A DNA stretch of 35,173 nt, taken from the NCBI GenBank assembly GCA_030654695.1, contig JAURWY010000024.1, positions 1 to 35,173 of the forward strand, written 5' to 3'. This document shows, one piece after another, positions 1 to 8,010 of the stretch. The translations under genes were made by a program, and so were the position numbers. The notes under the pieces are model-generated. The model was not told the origin of the DNA and searched no databases. It worked only from the letters and a program-made list of their open reading frames with translations. This DNA is from Polaromonas sp. Its GTDB lineage: Bacteria; Pseudomonadota; Gammaproteobacteria; Burkholderiales; Burkholderiaceae_C. The first letter of the stretch is position 1; each line of letters begins with the position of its first letter.

Positions 1-584
1 AAGCCTTTCAGCCAAGCCTCTGTTTTGACCTCGCCGAGGTGCTCGGTGACTGCGCCAAAGAGAGACAGGTTGTAGGGGTGCGAGCCTGAACGGGTGCACA
101 GCAGGCCTTTGTTTTTAGGGTCAGCGAGCTCTTCATAAGTGTCGACATCGGCTTTTTTGACGCGCATTTTGTCGTACACGACGATGCGAGCACGGGTGGA
201 AAAGCCGAACCAAGTGGTGCCCTCGGCACTCGGCTTGGCGCGCAGTTGGGCGGGAATCGCAGCTTCTAACTTGGCTGACTTGATCGGCAGGAAGAGCCCG
301 TCCATGTCGGCTTTGCCAAGCCTAGCGGCGTCGACCAGCAAGATGACATCGGCTGGTGATGCAGCGCCTTCGGCCTTCAGGCGCGCCAGAATCCCGGCAT
401 CGTCGGCATCCACGCGGTTGATCTTGATGCCGGTGGCCTGGGTGAAATTCCCGTAAAGCGCCTCATCTGTTTGGTAGTGACGGGCAGAATACAGGTTCAG
501 CACCTGCTCTTGCGCTGTCGCGTGACCCGCGACACCCAGCAGGGCAGCGGCAACAAGGCTGGCAAGAATTGGTTTTTTAGACAT
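1..584 (-). CDS. Iron(III) ABC transporter substrate-binding protein, N-terminal part
   Basis: The gene runs off the left edge, so only about the first 194 residues are visible. They begin with a typical Sec signal peptide (MSKKPILASL, hydrophobic core, cleavage near ATAQ). Next comes a segment like that of FbpA/FutA-type ferric binding proteins: VLNLYSARHY near residue 29, then a region like FTQATGIKINRVDADDAGIL. Such proteins bind Fe3+ in the periplasm and deliver it to an inner-membrane permease and ATPase, which would lie beyond the window. The tyrosine in YSARHY fits the iron-ligand region of the family, but the later tyrosine ligands are outside the window. The start is the ATG at 584. 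A Fur-box-like sequence overlaps the promoter just upstream, which supports an iron role. A binding protein for another metal or anion is less likely. Confidence 0.88.
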   Translation of the reverse strand, partial: MSKKPILASLVAAALLGVAGHATAQEQVLNLYSARHYQTDEALYGNFTQATGIKINRVDADDAGILARLKAEGAASPADVILLVDAARLGKADMDGLFLPIKSAKLEAAIPAQLRAKPSAEGTTWFGFSTRARIVVYDKMRVKKADVDTYEELADPKNKGLLCTRSGSHPYNLSLFGAVTEHLGEVKTEAWLKG

Positions 585-616
585 GCGTTGGTTGTGTGAA
601 AGTTGCAATGGAATTT

Positions 617-648
617 AGTTTAATGCAAACACGAATAATTCTCAATAA
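617..648 (-). promoter_or_regulatory. Promoter with Fur-box-like operator for the iron-binding protein gene
   Basis: Read on the minus strand, TTGAGA (645-640) and TAAACT (622-617) are separated by 17 bases, a good sigma-70 layout. The sequence TTATTGAGAATTATTCGT (648-631) covers the -35 box and resembles the repeated GATAAT/GAGAAT units of Fur sites. It lies about 50 bases from the start codon of a ferric transporter gene, where a Fur repressor would be expected to act. Binding is inferred from the motif and its position. Confidence 0.6.
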
Positions 649-682
649 CTTTAAGAATAAAAAAGAAACTGGATGTACAGCC

Positions 683-1612
683 TTGGGTTTCAGGGCGCGG
701 CTCGCTCGAGGCTTGCTCCTCGGCATGTGCATCCCTTTGTTGCTTGCAGGCTGCGCAGGCTTGAGCGGCGCTCCTGCGCCTTCTGCTGTATCGCCAGAGG
801 GATCGCCCGTGGTGGCCAAGCGCATTCCGCGCATTGGCTTGGCACTCGGCGGAGGGGCCGCCAAAGGCTTTGCACACGTTGGTGTCATTGCTGTGTTGGA
901 GGAGGCTGGCTTGCGCCCGTCCTACGTCGTTGGCACGTCTGCCGGCAGCTTGGTGGCGGCGCTGTATGCCAGCGGCAAGTCGAGTGCCGAGTTACAAAAA
1001 GCGGCGTTGGCCATTGAGGAAGTCGCCATCACCGATTGGATGCTGCCCTTGGTCGGCCGTGGGATGTTTCGCGGTGACGCTCTAGGCCGTTATGTGAACG
1101 AGGCTGTTGGGGGGCGTTTACTCGACCAAATGAGCATTCCACTGGGCGTCGTGGCGACCGATCTTGGCAATGGTCAAGCGGTGCTGTTTCAGCGCGGAGA
1201 CACCGGCACAGCCGTGCGTGCGTCGAGTGCCGTGCCGGGGGTCTTTGTGCCGGTGCGGATCAGCGGGCGTGATTACGTCGATGGCGGCTTGGTGGCACCT
1301 GTGCCTGTGCTTTTTACGCGGCAGATGGGGGCCGAGTTGGTGATTGCGGTTGATATCTCGACCGTGCCCGAGGAGAACACCGCCAACGACACTTTGCAGA
1401 TTTTGCTGCAGACCTTTTCCATCATGGGCAGAAGCATCAACCAGCACGAACTGAAAGACGCCGACATCATCATTCGGCCGTCCTTGGTGGGGCTTAAAAG
1501 CGCTGATTTCTCAGCCCGACTCAAGGCCATTGAGGCGGGCAGGACGGCTATGCGGGCAGCACTGCCAGCGCTACGGCTGAAGCTGGACGCGGCTTCTGTC
1601 GCGCTGCGCTAG
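683..1612 (+). CDS. Patatin-like phospholipase family lipoprotein
   Basis: Patatin-like serine hydrolase of the RssA type. The GGGAAKG oxyanion loop, the nucleophile elbow GTSAGS (GxSxG) and the catalytic aspartate in YVDGG appear in the expected order, forming the Ser-Asp dyad that cleaves acyl esters. The N-terminus carries a lipobox (LLAGC) after a short charged and hydrophobic stretch, so the protein is probably anchored in the membrane and faces the periplasm. The start is uncertain. The frame is open from a GTG at 596, but 596-680 is AT-rich and overlaps the divergent iron-regulated promoter. The TTG at 683 gives an ideal lipoprotein signal (GFRARLARG, then a hydrophobic run). An ATG at 623 also exists, and the ATG at 725 would leave no basic n-region. 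The physiological substrate is unknown. Confidence 0.85.
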   Translation: MGFRARLARGLLLGMCIPLLLAGCAGLSGAPAPSAVSPEGSPVVAKRIPRIGLALGGGAAKGFAHVGVIAVLEEAGLRPSYVVGTSAGSLVAALYASGKSSAELQKAALAIEEVAITDWMLPLVGRGMFRGDALGRYVNEAVGGRLLDQMSIPLGVVATDLGNGQAVLFQRGDTGTAVRASSAVPGVFVPVRISGRDYVDGGLVAPVPVLFTRQMGAELVIAVDISTVPEENTANDTLQILLQTFSIMGRSINQHELKDADIIIRPSLVGLKSADFSARLKAIEAGRTAMRAALPALRLKLDAASVALR

Positions 1613-1629
1613 ATAAAAGCTTTGAGCAC

Positions 1630-1656
1630 AAAAAAAGCCCGCGCGAGGCGGGCTTT
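1630..1656 (-). terminator. Intrinsic terminator, mainly for the phasin gene
   Basis: A 9-bp stem, AAAGCCCGC (1634-1642) with GCGGGCTTT (1648-1656) and a 5-base loop, lies between two convergent genes. On the minus strand it is followed by seven T residues, so it should stop phasin transcription well. On the plus strand the T run is only three long, so it is weaker for the patatin gene. Confidence 0.85.
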
Positions 1657-1713
1657 AAACGGGTCTGGAAACGCGAGGTTTGCCGCGGACCCGAGGAGAC
1701 AACTCAATGAAAA

Positions 1714-2259
1714 TTAACGCTTTTTGGCAACTGGGGCTTTGGCCGCGTTGACAGCGGTGTTGCTCACTGCGGTGAAGTTGGCTTCGGCCATGTCGGTCGC
1801 TTGTTTGACGGCTTTTTGAACCGACTCAAAGGCGTTGTTGGCAGCGGCGACAGCGCTTTTCATGACAGCCATGGCGGTTTCAGAACCGGCCGGTGCATTT
1901 TTAGCAGCACCGTCCACCAAACCCATGAATTTGGATTGGGCTTCAGTGGCTTGGCCTTCAAAGGCTTTGCTGAGTTCTGCGCTGGTGCTGGTGGCGATGT
2001 CATAGAGGTGACGGCTGTAGGCGGCTGACTTTTCAGCCAATGGCTGCATCAGGCCAGCTTGCATGGCCAGCAATTCTTGCGCGTCTTTGACGCTCATCAG
2101 CGCTTGGGTCTGGTTCGCGGTTTCAGCCAAAGCGGCTTTGGAAGCCTGCACATTCAGCTCGACCAGTTTTTCAACGCCTTCGAAAGCTTTGTTGGTCAGG
2201 CCAAAAAGGGTTTCAAAGCTGGCTTTTTGCGATGCCATAACTTGTTCAGCGGTCAACAT
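1714..2259 (-). CDS. phaP: Phasin family protein (polyhydroxyalkanoate granule coat)
   Basis: A 181-residue, almost wholly helical, Ala-rich protein without signal peptide. It has the phasin pattern: an opening [20 protein letters not shown], amphipathic helices with NVQASKAAL and [19 protein letters not shown], and a basic tail ending PVAKKR. Phasins coat intracellular polyhydroxybutyrate granules and control their number and size. The start chosen is the ATG at 2259, because AGGAG sits 8 bases upstream; the in-frame TTG two codons earlier would be too close to that ribosome binding site. The gene stands alone, with its own promoter and terminator. Two repeated TTGCTGCA(C/T)TGCA elements around the promoter suggest control by a PhaR-type repressor. 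Confidence 0.93.
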   Translation of the reverse strand: MLTAEQVMASQKASFETLFGLTNKAFEGVEKLVELNVQASKAALAETANQTQALMSVKDAQELLAMQAGLMQPLAEKSAAYSRHLYDIATSTSAELSKAFEGQATEAQSKFMGLVDGAAKNAPAGSETAMAVMKSAVAAANNAFESVQKAVKQATDMAEANFTAVSNTAVNAAKAPVAKKR

Positions 2260-2325
2260 ATTCAAATCTCCTGTGAGTTAAAAAATAGTTGCTCTGCCGA
2301 ATCAGTTGACCAGTAAAGTCACCAA

Positions 2326-2397
2326 TTGCTGCACTGCAACATGACTCAAAGTATATGGGTTCAAATGCTGATTGCAAGCCGTTTTTGCTGCATTGCA
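2326..2397 (-). promoter_or_regulatory. Phasin promoter flanked by paired candidate operator elements
   Basis: On the minus strand, TTGCAA (2377-2372) and TATACT (2355-2350) with a 16-base spacer form a credible sigma-70 promoter about 90 bases before the phasin start. Two near-identical elements flank it on the plus-strand reading: TTGCTGCATTGCA at 2385-2397, just upstream of the -35 box, and TTGCTGCACTGCA at 2326-2338, just past the expected transcription start. The latter forms an imperfect palindrome ending GCAA. The rest of 2260-2563 shows no gene. Confidence 0.5.
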
Positions 2398-2563
2398 CCA
2401 TTTTAGGTGTGCGCCTCTAGGCCGCGTGGGCTGGTCGTTTGGAGGGTTATCAGGGCCTGCGTGCGCTGCCAAAGAGCCGGCTTCGGGTCACAATGCTGGG
2501 CTGTCGCGAGTCGTTTTGATCGACGGCATCTGTTATTTTTTGATACGCGATTGACGGTTTAAC

Positions 2564-3529
2564 GTGCAAGCTTTTTACTCGGATCACTTTGTTTTGCCGC
2601 TGCCAGCCGGGCATCGCTTTCCCATGGCGAAATACGCACGCTTGCGCGAGCGCATGGGCTTCGAGTTGCTGAAGGTGGAGATGCACGAGGCGCCCAGCGC
2701 GACGGATGGTGAACTGGCACTGGTGCACAGCCCGTCCTACATCAGCGCCGTGACCAGCGGCAGTTTGCCCGCAGTGGCCATGCGCGAGATCGGTTTCCCG
2801 TGGAGCGTGGAGATGGTCGAGCGCTCACGCCGTTCAACCGGGGCGACCATTGCGGCAGCACGGGCAGCGCTGGGTCTGCACGGAGCTGCACAAGCCAAGC
2901 CGGAGGGCATAGCGGCCAACATGGCCGGCGGCACACACCACGCCAGCGCCGATAAAGGTGGCGGTTTTTGTGTTTTCAACGACGCGGCCGTGGCTGCTAG
3001 GCTGATGCAGGCCGAATGGGCCCGGCGACACGGCCGTCAGCGGCCAGCCCTCAAGGTGGCGATCATTGACTTGGATGTGCACCAAGGCAATGGCACGGCC
3101 AGCATCTTCAGGAATGACGACAGTGTTTTCACCTTGTCCATGCACGGGGCGCACAACTTCCCCTTTCGCAAAGAGGCGAGTGACCTGGACGTTGACTTAC
3201 CGGACGGCTGCAATGATGCCGATTACTTGCAGGCGCTGGAGCACGCACTGGACGAGATCGACCGGCGCTTTCAGCCGGGGCTGGTGATTTATCTGGCGGG
3301 GGCCGATCCGTTTAAGGGGGATCGCTTGGGCCGCTTGAGTCTGAGCTTCGACGGTTTAGAGGCGCGCGACCGACGTGTTTTGGACTGGGCTTGGCAGCGG
3401 CGCATGCCACTGGCCATGGCGATGGCAGGTGGCTACGGCGTCCATATCGATGAAACCGTGCAGGTGCAAATGAACACTTACAAGGTGGCGTTGGCATACT
3501 GGCAGCAGTGGCAACGCATCACAGCATAA
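2564..3529 (+). CDS. Histone deacetylase superfamily amidohydrolase
   Basis: This 321-residue protein has the zinc-dependent HDAC/acetylpolyamine amidohydrolase fold. The signatures are GGTHHAS (catalytic histidine pair), a glycine-rich GGGFCVFNDAA loop, IIDLDVHQGNG (zinc ligands Asp and His), a second metal aspartate in LAGADPFKGDRLG, and the late glycine motif MAGGYG. Bacterial members remove acetyl groups from lysines, polyamines or other amines in the cytoplasm; which substrate applies here cannot be read from sequence. The start is a GTG (2564) without a clear ribosome binding site, but the QAFYSDHF opening is typical of the family. The gene is not obviously in an operon. Confidence 0.9.
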   Translation: MQAFYSDHFVLPLPAGHRFPMAKYARLRERMGFELLKVEMHEAPSATDGELALVHSPSYISAVTSGSLPAVAMREIGFPWSVEMVERSRRSTGATIAAARAALGLHGAAQAKPEGIAANMAGGTHHASADKGGGFCVFNDAAVAARLMQAEWARRHGRQRPALKVAIIDLDVHQGNGTASIFRNDDSVFTLSMHGAHNFPFRKEASDLDVDLPDGCNDADYLQALEHALDEIDRRFQPGLVIYLAGADPFKGDRLGRLSLSFDGLEARDRRVLDWAWQRRMPLAMAMAGGYGVHIDETVQVQMNTYKVALAYWQQWQRITA

Positions 3530-3615
3530 GATGTGGCTCAAATTCAAGACGCGCCATAAATGCGTCAAGTGCTTAAAGCACCTAACTATAAAAAGCCACG
3601 GAGACAAATATCAGC

Positions 3616-3981
3616 ATGCCCGAACTTTCTTTTGAAACCGCCACTGAATCGGGTCATCAGGTGGAGGTTTCGCACCCCGAGTTTTGTGCGGGCCTGCCGG
3701 CCGGTCGTTTTCGCTTGATCGTCAATCCAGAGAAGGCGCAAAAGTACATCAAGCACCGGCTGTTCATCGTCGGTATTGCGCTGCCCATCATCGGACTGGG
3801 CACCGCGCTGAGTTGGTCGGGTTACACCTGGGCTGGTTTGCCGCTGATCGCGATCGGTTTCTTGCTGCCCCGCGTGGTCAAAGCGCATGCGCCAAAAATT
3901 TTGCTGTTCCTTGCGATGCGAGAAGCCCGGACCTACCATGACGCGCTGGAATTTGAAATCATGGAAATCCGTTTGCGCTGA
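3616..3981 (+). CDS. Small inner-membrane protein of unknown function
   Basis: A 121-residue protein I do not recognise. A soluble N-terminal stretch of about 50 residues precedes two hydrophobic segments (roughly 48-65 and 72-86), joined by a short loop with SWSGYTW. A cytoplasmic-looking C-terminus follows, rich in charged residues. The shape is a two-span hairpin membrane protein. GGAGA lies upstream of the ATG at a slightly long distance. In the 86-base gap before it there is a perfect 6-1-6 palindrome, GTGCTTAAAGCAC (3569-3581), followed by a TATAAA-like box (3587-3592), which may be its promoter and operator. It ends 35 bases before the nitroreductase start, so the two may be co-transcribed. 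Confidence 0.7.
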   Translation: MPELSFETATESGHQVEVSHPEFCAGLPAGRFRLIVNPEKAQKYIKHRLFIVGIALPIIGLGTALSWSGYTWAGLPLIAIGFLLPRVVKAHAPKILLFLAMREARTYHDALEFEIMEIRLR

Positions 3982-4016
3982 AGTTTGTATTGAAGTTCGT
4001 GTTGCATCAAGCCGCC

Positions 4017-4757
4017 ATGATTGGACAGCCTCAAGTGAGTACCAGCCCCTTAAATTCGGCGAATGCCGTGAATCAGGTCGATCAAGCCATCATCAGCCGT
4101 ATGTCTGCTCGGGCGTTTTTGCCCCAAGCGGTTGACCGGTCCATCCTCACGCACTTGCTCGAAGTCGCCAGCCGTGCGCCGTCGGGCACCAACACCCAGC
4201 CCTGGAAGGTTTACGTGTTGCAAGGGCCGACTCGCGACGCGCTGGTGGACAAGGTCTGCACCGTGCATGACGCGATCCGGGCCAACCCGGAACTTGGCGC
4301 TCAGTACAAAGAAGAGTATCCGTACTACCCGGAAAAATGGGTCACGCCTTACATTGAAAGGCGGCGCGAAAATGGCTGGGGCTTGTATGGATTGCTCGGC
4401 ATTGGCAAGGGCGACAAAGACAAGATGCACGCCCAACACCAGCGCAACTACCGCTTTTTTGATGCGCCCGTTGGCCTGATGTTCACGATTGACCGCGTGC
4501 TGGAGCGCGGCAGTCTGCTCGACTACGGTATGTTTTTACAAAGCATCATGGTGGCCGCCCGTGGCCATGGCTTGCACACCTGCCCCCAAGCGGCCTGGAA
4601 TAGCTTTTCCAAGATTATCTTGCCGCACATTGGTGCAGGCCCAGACGAAATGCTGGTCTGTAGCATGGCGTTAGGCTATGCCGATGCATCGGCTTTGGTG
4701 AACACTTTTCACACCCCCCGCGTCAGCGCAGAAGACTTCACCACTTGGGTGAAATGA
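4017..4757 (+). CDS. Nitroreductase family FMN oxidoreductase
   Basis: The N-terminal half carries the nitroreductase FMN-binding pattern: ISRMSARAF (phosphate-binding arginines) followed by LLEVASRAPSGTNTQPW. Later features fit the family, including a long insert with YYPEKW and the C-terminal MLVCSMALGYAD strand that contacts the flavin. These homodimeric cytoplasmic enzymes use NAD(P)H to reduce nitroaromatics, quinones or related substrates. The frame is open from a TTG at 3990, but the ATG at 4017 gives 246 residues, a usual family length; a GTG at 4035 is another option. The specific substrate is not predictable from sequence alone. Confidence 0.9.
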   Translation: MIGQPQVSTSPLNSANAVNQVDQAIISRMSARAFLPQAVDRSILTHLLEVASRAPSGTNTQPWKVYVLQGPTRDALVDKVCTVHDAIRANPELGAQYKEEYPYYPEKWVTPYIERRRENGWGLYGLLGIGKGDKDKMHAQHQRNYRFFDAPVGLMFTIDRVLERGSLLDYGMFLQSIMVAARGHGLHTCPQAAWNSFSKIILPHIGAGPDEMLVCSMALGYADASALVNTFHTPRVSAEDFTTWVK

Positions 4758-4834
4758 GCATCACTGAGCCAGGACGGGTGCTGGTTGCGGGTAAAGTCAG
4801 GGCTGTTTTTATTTTCCTTTGAAAGCGTTTTTTC

Positions 4835-5185
4835 ATGACCATGACCACCACCCCTTCCGGCCTCCAATACGAAGACACTGTGCTCGGCACAGGCGCGATT
4901 GCCAAGGCCGGCCAAGAAGTCAGCGTTCATTACACCGGCTGGCTCTTCAATGACGGCGTGCAAGGTGCCAAATTCGACTCCAGCAAAGACCGCGGCCAGC
5001 CCTTTGGTTTTTCGCTCGGTGCCGGCCAAGTCATTCGCGGCTGGGATGAAGGTGTGCAGGGCATGTCGGTGGGTGGCACGCGCCGCCTCGTGATTCCGGC
5101 TGAATTGGGCTACGGCGCACGCGGTGCGGGCGGCGTGATTCCACCGAACGCCACCTTGTTGTTCGAAGTCGACTTCCTCGGCTGA
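4835..5185 (+). CDS. FKBP-type peptidyl-prolyl cis-trans isomerase
   Basis: A single-domain FKBP rotamase of 116 residues with no signal peptide, so cytoplasmic. Core family motifs are present: [41 protein letters not shown], and the C-terminal [14 protein letters not shown]. These include the aromatic residues that line the proline-binding pocket. It catalyses isomerisation of Xaa-Pro peptide bonds during folding. The ATG at 4835 is followed by a second ATG two codons later, so the start may be 4841. A clear terminator lies 47 bases after its stop, so it appears to end a transcript. Confidence 0.95.
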   Translation: MTMTTTPSGLQYEDTVLGTGAIAKAGQEVSVHYTGWLFNDGVQGAKFDSSKDRGQPFGFSLGAGQVIRGWDEGVQGMSVGGTRRLVIPAELGYGARGAGGVIPPNATLLFEVDFLG

Positions 5186-5231
5186 TCGCTTCTCCCCTTC
5201 ATCGCGCTTCAAGGCCCACTTCTGCAGACCC

Positions 5232-5257
5232 CACCGCGCTAGTCCGCGGTGTTTTTT
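5232..5257 (+). terminator. Intrinsic terminator directly before pncB
   Basis: A perfect 7-bp stem, CACCGCG (5232-5238) with CGCGGTG (5245-5251) and loop CTAGTC, is followed by six T residues (5252-5257). It ends five bases before the pncB start codon, so it either ends the FKBP transcript or acts as an attenuator-like element for pncB. Confidence 0.85.
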
Positions 5258-5262
5258 CAGCC

Positions 5263-6450
5263 ATGATCATCACCAGCCTGCTCGACACCGATCTGTACAA
5301 GTTCACCATGATGCAGGTGGTGTTGCACCAATTTCCGGGTGCCCAGGTCGAATACCGTTTTCAGTGCCGCAATGCCGCCAGTCCTGGCGTCAGCCCACTG
5401 GCGCCGATGGTGAACGAAATCCGTGAAGAAATTCGTGCTCTGTGCAGCTTGCGCTTTCAAGACGCAGAGTTGGCCTACCTGCAGTCCATGCGCTTCATCA
5501 AAAGTGACTTCGTGGATTTTTTGGGGCTGTTCCGGCTGAATGAAAAATACGTCACGGTGACGCCTTTGGCGTCGGGCGAGATGGAGGTGGCCATCAAAGG
5601 TCCTTGGCTGCACACCATTCCGTTTGAAATCCCGATCCTCGCCATCATCAACGAGGTGTACTTTCGGAATACGCAAAAGCTGCCTGACGTCATGGAAGGC
5701 CGGCGTCGCTTGGATGTGAAGATCGAGCAACTCAAAGGCGAAGGCCTGAGCGCACTGAAGATCGCCGACTACGGCACCCGCAGGCGCTTCAGCCGGGCCT
5801 GGCACGAAGAGGTGTTGCGCACGTTGACTGCGCGGCTTGGCGCGGGTACGGCCGGTCAGATTGCCGGCACCAGCAACGTGCTGTTTGCCATGAAGCTGGG
5901 CTTGACCCCGCTCGGCACCATGGCGCACGAGTTTTTGCAGGCTTGCCAGGCGCTGGGGCCTAGGTTGCGCGACAGTCAAGTGTTTGCCTTTGAGTCATGG
6001 GCTAGAGAGTACCGGGGTGACCTCGGCATTGCGCTCAGTGACGTCTACGGCATGAGCGCCTTTTTGCGCGACTTCGACATGTACTTTTGCAAACTTTTTG
6101 ACGGCGCCAGGCATGACAGCGGCGACCCGTTCGCTTGGGGCGAGCGCTTGATTCAGCATTACCGCATCAACCGTGTTGACCCGCGCACCAAGACATTGAT
6201 CTTCAGCGACGGCCTGACCGTGCCTAAAACCATTGAGCTGTACCGACAGTTCAAAGGCCGCTGCCAACTGGCCTTTGGCATTGGCACCAACTTGACCAAT
6301 GACCTCGGCTACGAGCCGCTGCAGATCGTCATCAAGATGGTTCAGTGCAACGGGCAGCCAGTGGCCAAGGTGTCAGACACGCCGTCCAAAAACATGTGCG
6401 ACGACGTGAAATACCTGGCGTATTTACGGCAAGTCTTTGAGATCGAGTGA
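5263..6450 (+). CDS. pncB: Nicotinate phosphoribosyltransferase
   Basis: A 395-residue protein with the bacterial PncB sequence throughout. It opens with [17 protein letters not shown], has the [21 protein letters not shown] region holding the conserved His implicated in catalysis, and the phosphate-binding [14 protein letters not shown] and [10 protein letters not shown] segments. It makes nicotinate mononucleotide from nicotinate, PRPP and ATP in the NAD salvage (Preiss-Handler) pathway. The ATG at 5263 matches the family's usual N-terminus exactly, yet there is no ribosome binding site, because a terminator hairpin and its T run lie just upstream. Its transcript may therefore start at or very near the start codon. 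Confidence 0.96.
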   Translation: MIITSLLDTDLYKFTMMQVVLHQFPGAQVEYRFQCRNAASPGVSPLAPMVNEIREEIRALCSLRFQDAELAYLQSMRFIKSDFVDFLGLFRLNEKYVTVTPLASGEMEVAIKGPWLHTIPFEIPILAIINEVYFRNTQKLPDVMEGRRRLDVKIEQLKGEGLSALKIADYGTRRRFSRAWHEEVLRTLTARLGAGTAGQIAGTSNVLFAMKLGLTPLGTMAHEFLQACQALGPRLRDSQVFAFESWAREYRGDLGIALSDVYGMSAFLRDFDMYFCKLFDGARHDSGDPFAWGERLIQHYRINRVDPRTKTLIFSDGLTVPKTIELYRQFKGRCQLAFGIGTNLTNDLGYEPLQIVIKMVQCNGQPVAKVSDTPSKNMCDDVKYLAYLRQVFEIE

Positions 6451-6517
6451 AGGCGTTTGGGGATCAGCCGAAGGGCTGGTTTGCGAATATAAAAATTAGC
6501 GGCAACACATCAAAAAA

Positions 6518-7939
6518 ATGAAGATATCCGTGAAAGCTTTACTGCGCATTGCCATGTTGGCATTTTTGAGCGTGTCGCCGAGTTTGTCTTGGGCCGCTGA
6601 CTTTGACGGGCGTCAGTTGTCGGTCTGGTGGGCGCTGCCCTTTGCCGGTATTTTGCTGTCGATTGCCCTTCTGCCTTTGCTGTTGCCGCAGGTTTGGCAT
6701 CACCATTACGGCAAGATTTCCGCTGCTTGGGCGTTGGCATTCTTTGTGCCGTTTGGGTTCAGCTTCGGCGCTTCTGTCGCCAGTGTCAGCTTGGTGCATG
6801 CGCTGCTCGCTGAATACATCCCCTTCATTGTGCTGTTGACAGCGCTGTTCACTGTGGCTGGCGGCATTCACATCCGCGGTAACCTGCGTGGCAGTCCCGG
6901 GCTGAATGCGGGCCTATTGGCCATTGGTGCGGTATTGGCCAGTTTCATGGGGACAACGGGCGCATCCATGCTGATGTTGCGCCCGCTGATTCGCGCCAAC
7001 GACAACCGCCAGCACCGGGCGCACGTGATTGTGTTTTTCATCTTCATCGTCTCAAACGCTGGTGGTTCGTTGACTCCGCTCGGCGATCCACCGCTCTTTT
7101 TGGGCTTCCTCAAGGGCGTGGATTTCTTCTGGACGGTCAAACACATCTTGCCCGAAACACTGTTTTTAGTGTTGAGCTTGCTGGCTATTTTCTTCGTGCT
7201 TGATACTTGGTTTTTCAAGCGTGAAGGTGTCATGCCGGTTGACCCTACGCCTGACACGCGGCGCTTTGGCTTTGACGGTGCAGCCAACTTTGGCCTGCTC
7301 GGCGCGGTGGTGGTGCTGGTCTTGCTGAGTGGGTTTTGGAAGTCCGCTGTGGTCTTCGATGTCATGGGTACCGATGTTGGCTTGCCTGGGCTGGTGCGTG
7401 ACGTTGGCTTGGTGGGAGTGACCTTGTTGTCCCTGAAGATCACGGCCAACAGCGTGCATGCTGACAACCAGTTTTCTTGGGGACCAATGGTCGAAGTGGC
7501 CAAGTTGTTTGCCGGTATTTTCCTCACCATCATTCCCGTCATCGCGATGCTCAAGGCCGGCGTCAGCGGACCTTTTGGTGCGGTGGTTTCTGCCGTGACG
7601 CGCGCCGATGGCCAGCCTGATCCGATGATGTATTTTTGGGCCAGTGGACTGCTGAGCTCTTTTCTTGACAACGCGCCCACGTACTTGGTGTTTTTCAACA
7701 CCGCCGGCGGTGACCCGACGGTCTTGATGACGACGCTGGCTCCCACGCTGGCGGCGATCTCGGCCGGCGCTGTTTTCATGGGTGCGAACACGTATATTGG
7801 CAATGCGCCCAACCTCATGGTCAAAGCGATTGCCGAAGATCGCGGCATCCGCATGCCTAGTTTCTTTGGCTACATGGCTTGGTCTGGTGCCATCTTGGTG
7901 CCACTCTTTATCGTGATGAGCCTCATTTGGTTTCGCTGA
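6518..7939 (+). CDS. Sodium:proton antiporter family membrane protein
   Basis: A 473-residue polytopic inner-membrane protein with a cleavable-looking N-terminal segment ending SLSWAAD. Eleven or twelve further hydrophobic spans follow. The sequence fits the ion-transporter superfamily clan that contains NhaD and citrate/arsenite carriers. It has two related halves with polar loops broken by glycines: FMGTTGASMLMLRP and SNAGGSLTPLGDPPLFLG in the first, and SGLLSSFLDNAPTYLVF and GANTYIGNAPNLMVKAI in the second. Asp and Asn residues in these re-entrant regions are likely ion ligands. Na+/H+ exchange is the usual annotation in Burkholderiales, but a carboxylate substrate cannot be excluded. No strong ribosome binding site is visible before the ATG. 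Confidence 0.85.
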   Translation: MKISVKALLRIAMLAFLSVSPSLSWAADFDGRQLSVWWALPFAGILLSIALLPLLLPQVWHHHYGKISAAWALAFFVPFGFSFGASVASVSLVHALLAEYIPFIVLLTALFTVAGGIHIRGNLRGSPGLNAGLLAIGAVLASFMGTTGASMLMLRPLIRANDNRQHRAHVIVFFIFIVSNAGGSLTPLGDPPLFLGFLKGVDFFWTVKHILPETLFLVLSLLAIFFVLDTWFFKREGVMPVDPTPDTRRFGFDGAANFGLLGAVVVLVLLSGFWKSAVVFDVMGTDVGLPGLVRDVGLVGVTLLSLKITANSVHADNQFSWGPMVEVAKLFAGIFLTIIPVIAMLKAGVSGPFGAVVSAVTRADGQPDPMMYFWASGLLSSFLDNAPTYLVFFNTAGGDPTVLMTTLAPTLAAISAGAVFMGANTYIGNAPNLMVKAIAEDRGIRMPSFFGYMAWSGAILVPLFIVMSLIWFR

Positions 7940-8010
7940 CCGATGTCGCCGTTTTAATTGTCAGAGCCGTTTTTCATCTCATTCTCTAATTTATCTACCT
8001 GGACACACCC

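Noticed and set aside
596..682. Open frame upstream of the patatin lipoprotein, from GTG 596
   Set aside because: It is AT-rich, overlaps the iron-regulated promoter and would place about 29 unusual residues before the lipoprotein signal.
6868..7854. Long minus-strand open frame opposite the antiporter
   Set aside because: It has no recognisable motif or start signal; the plus strand encodes a clear polytopic transporter.
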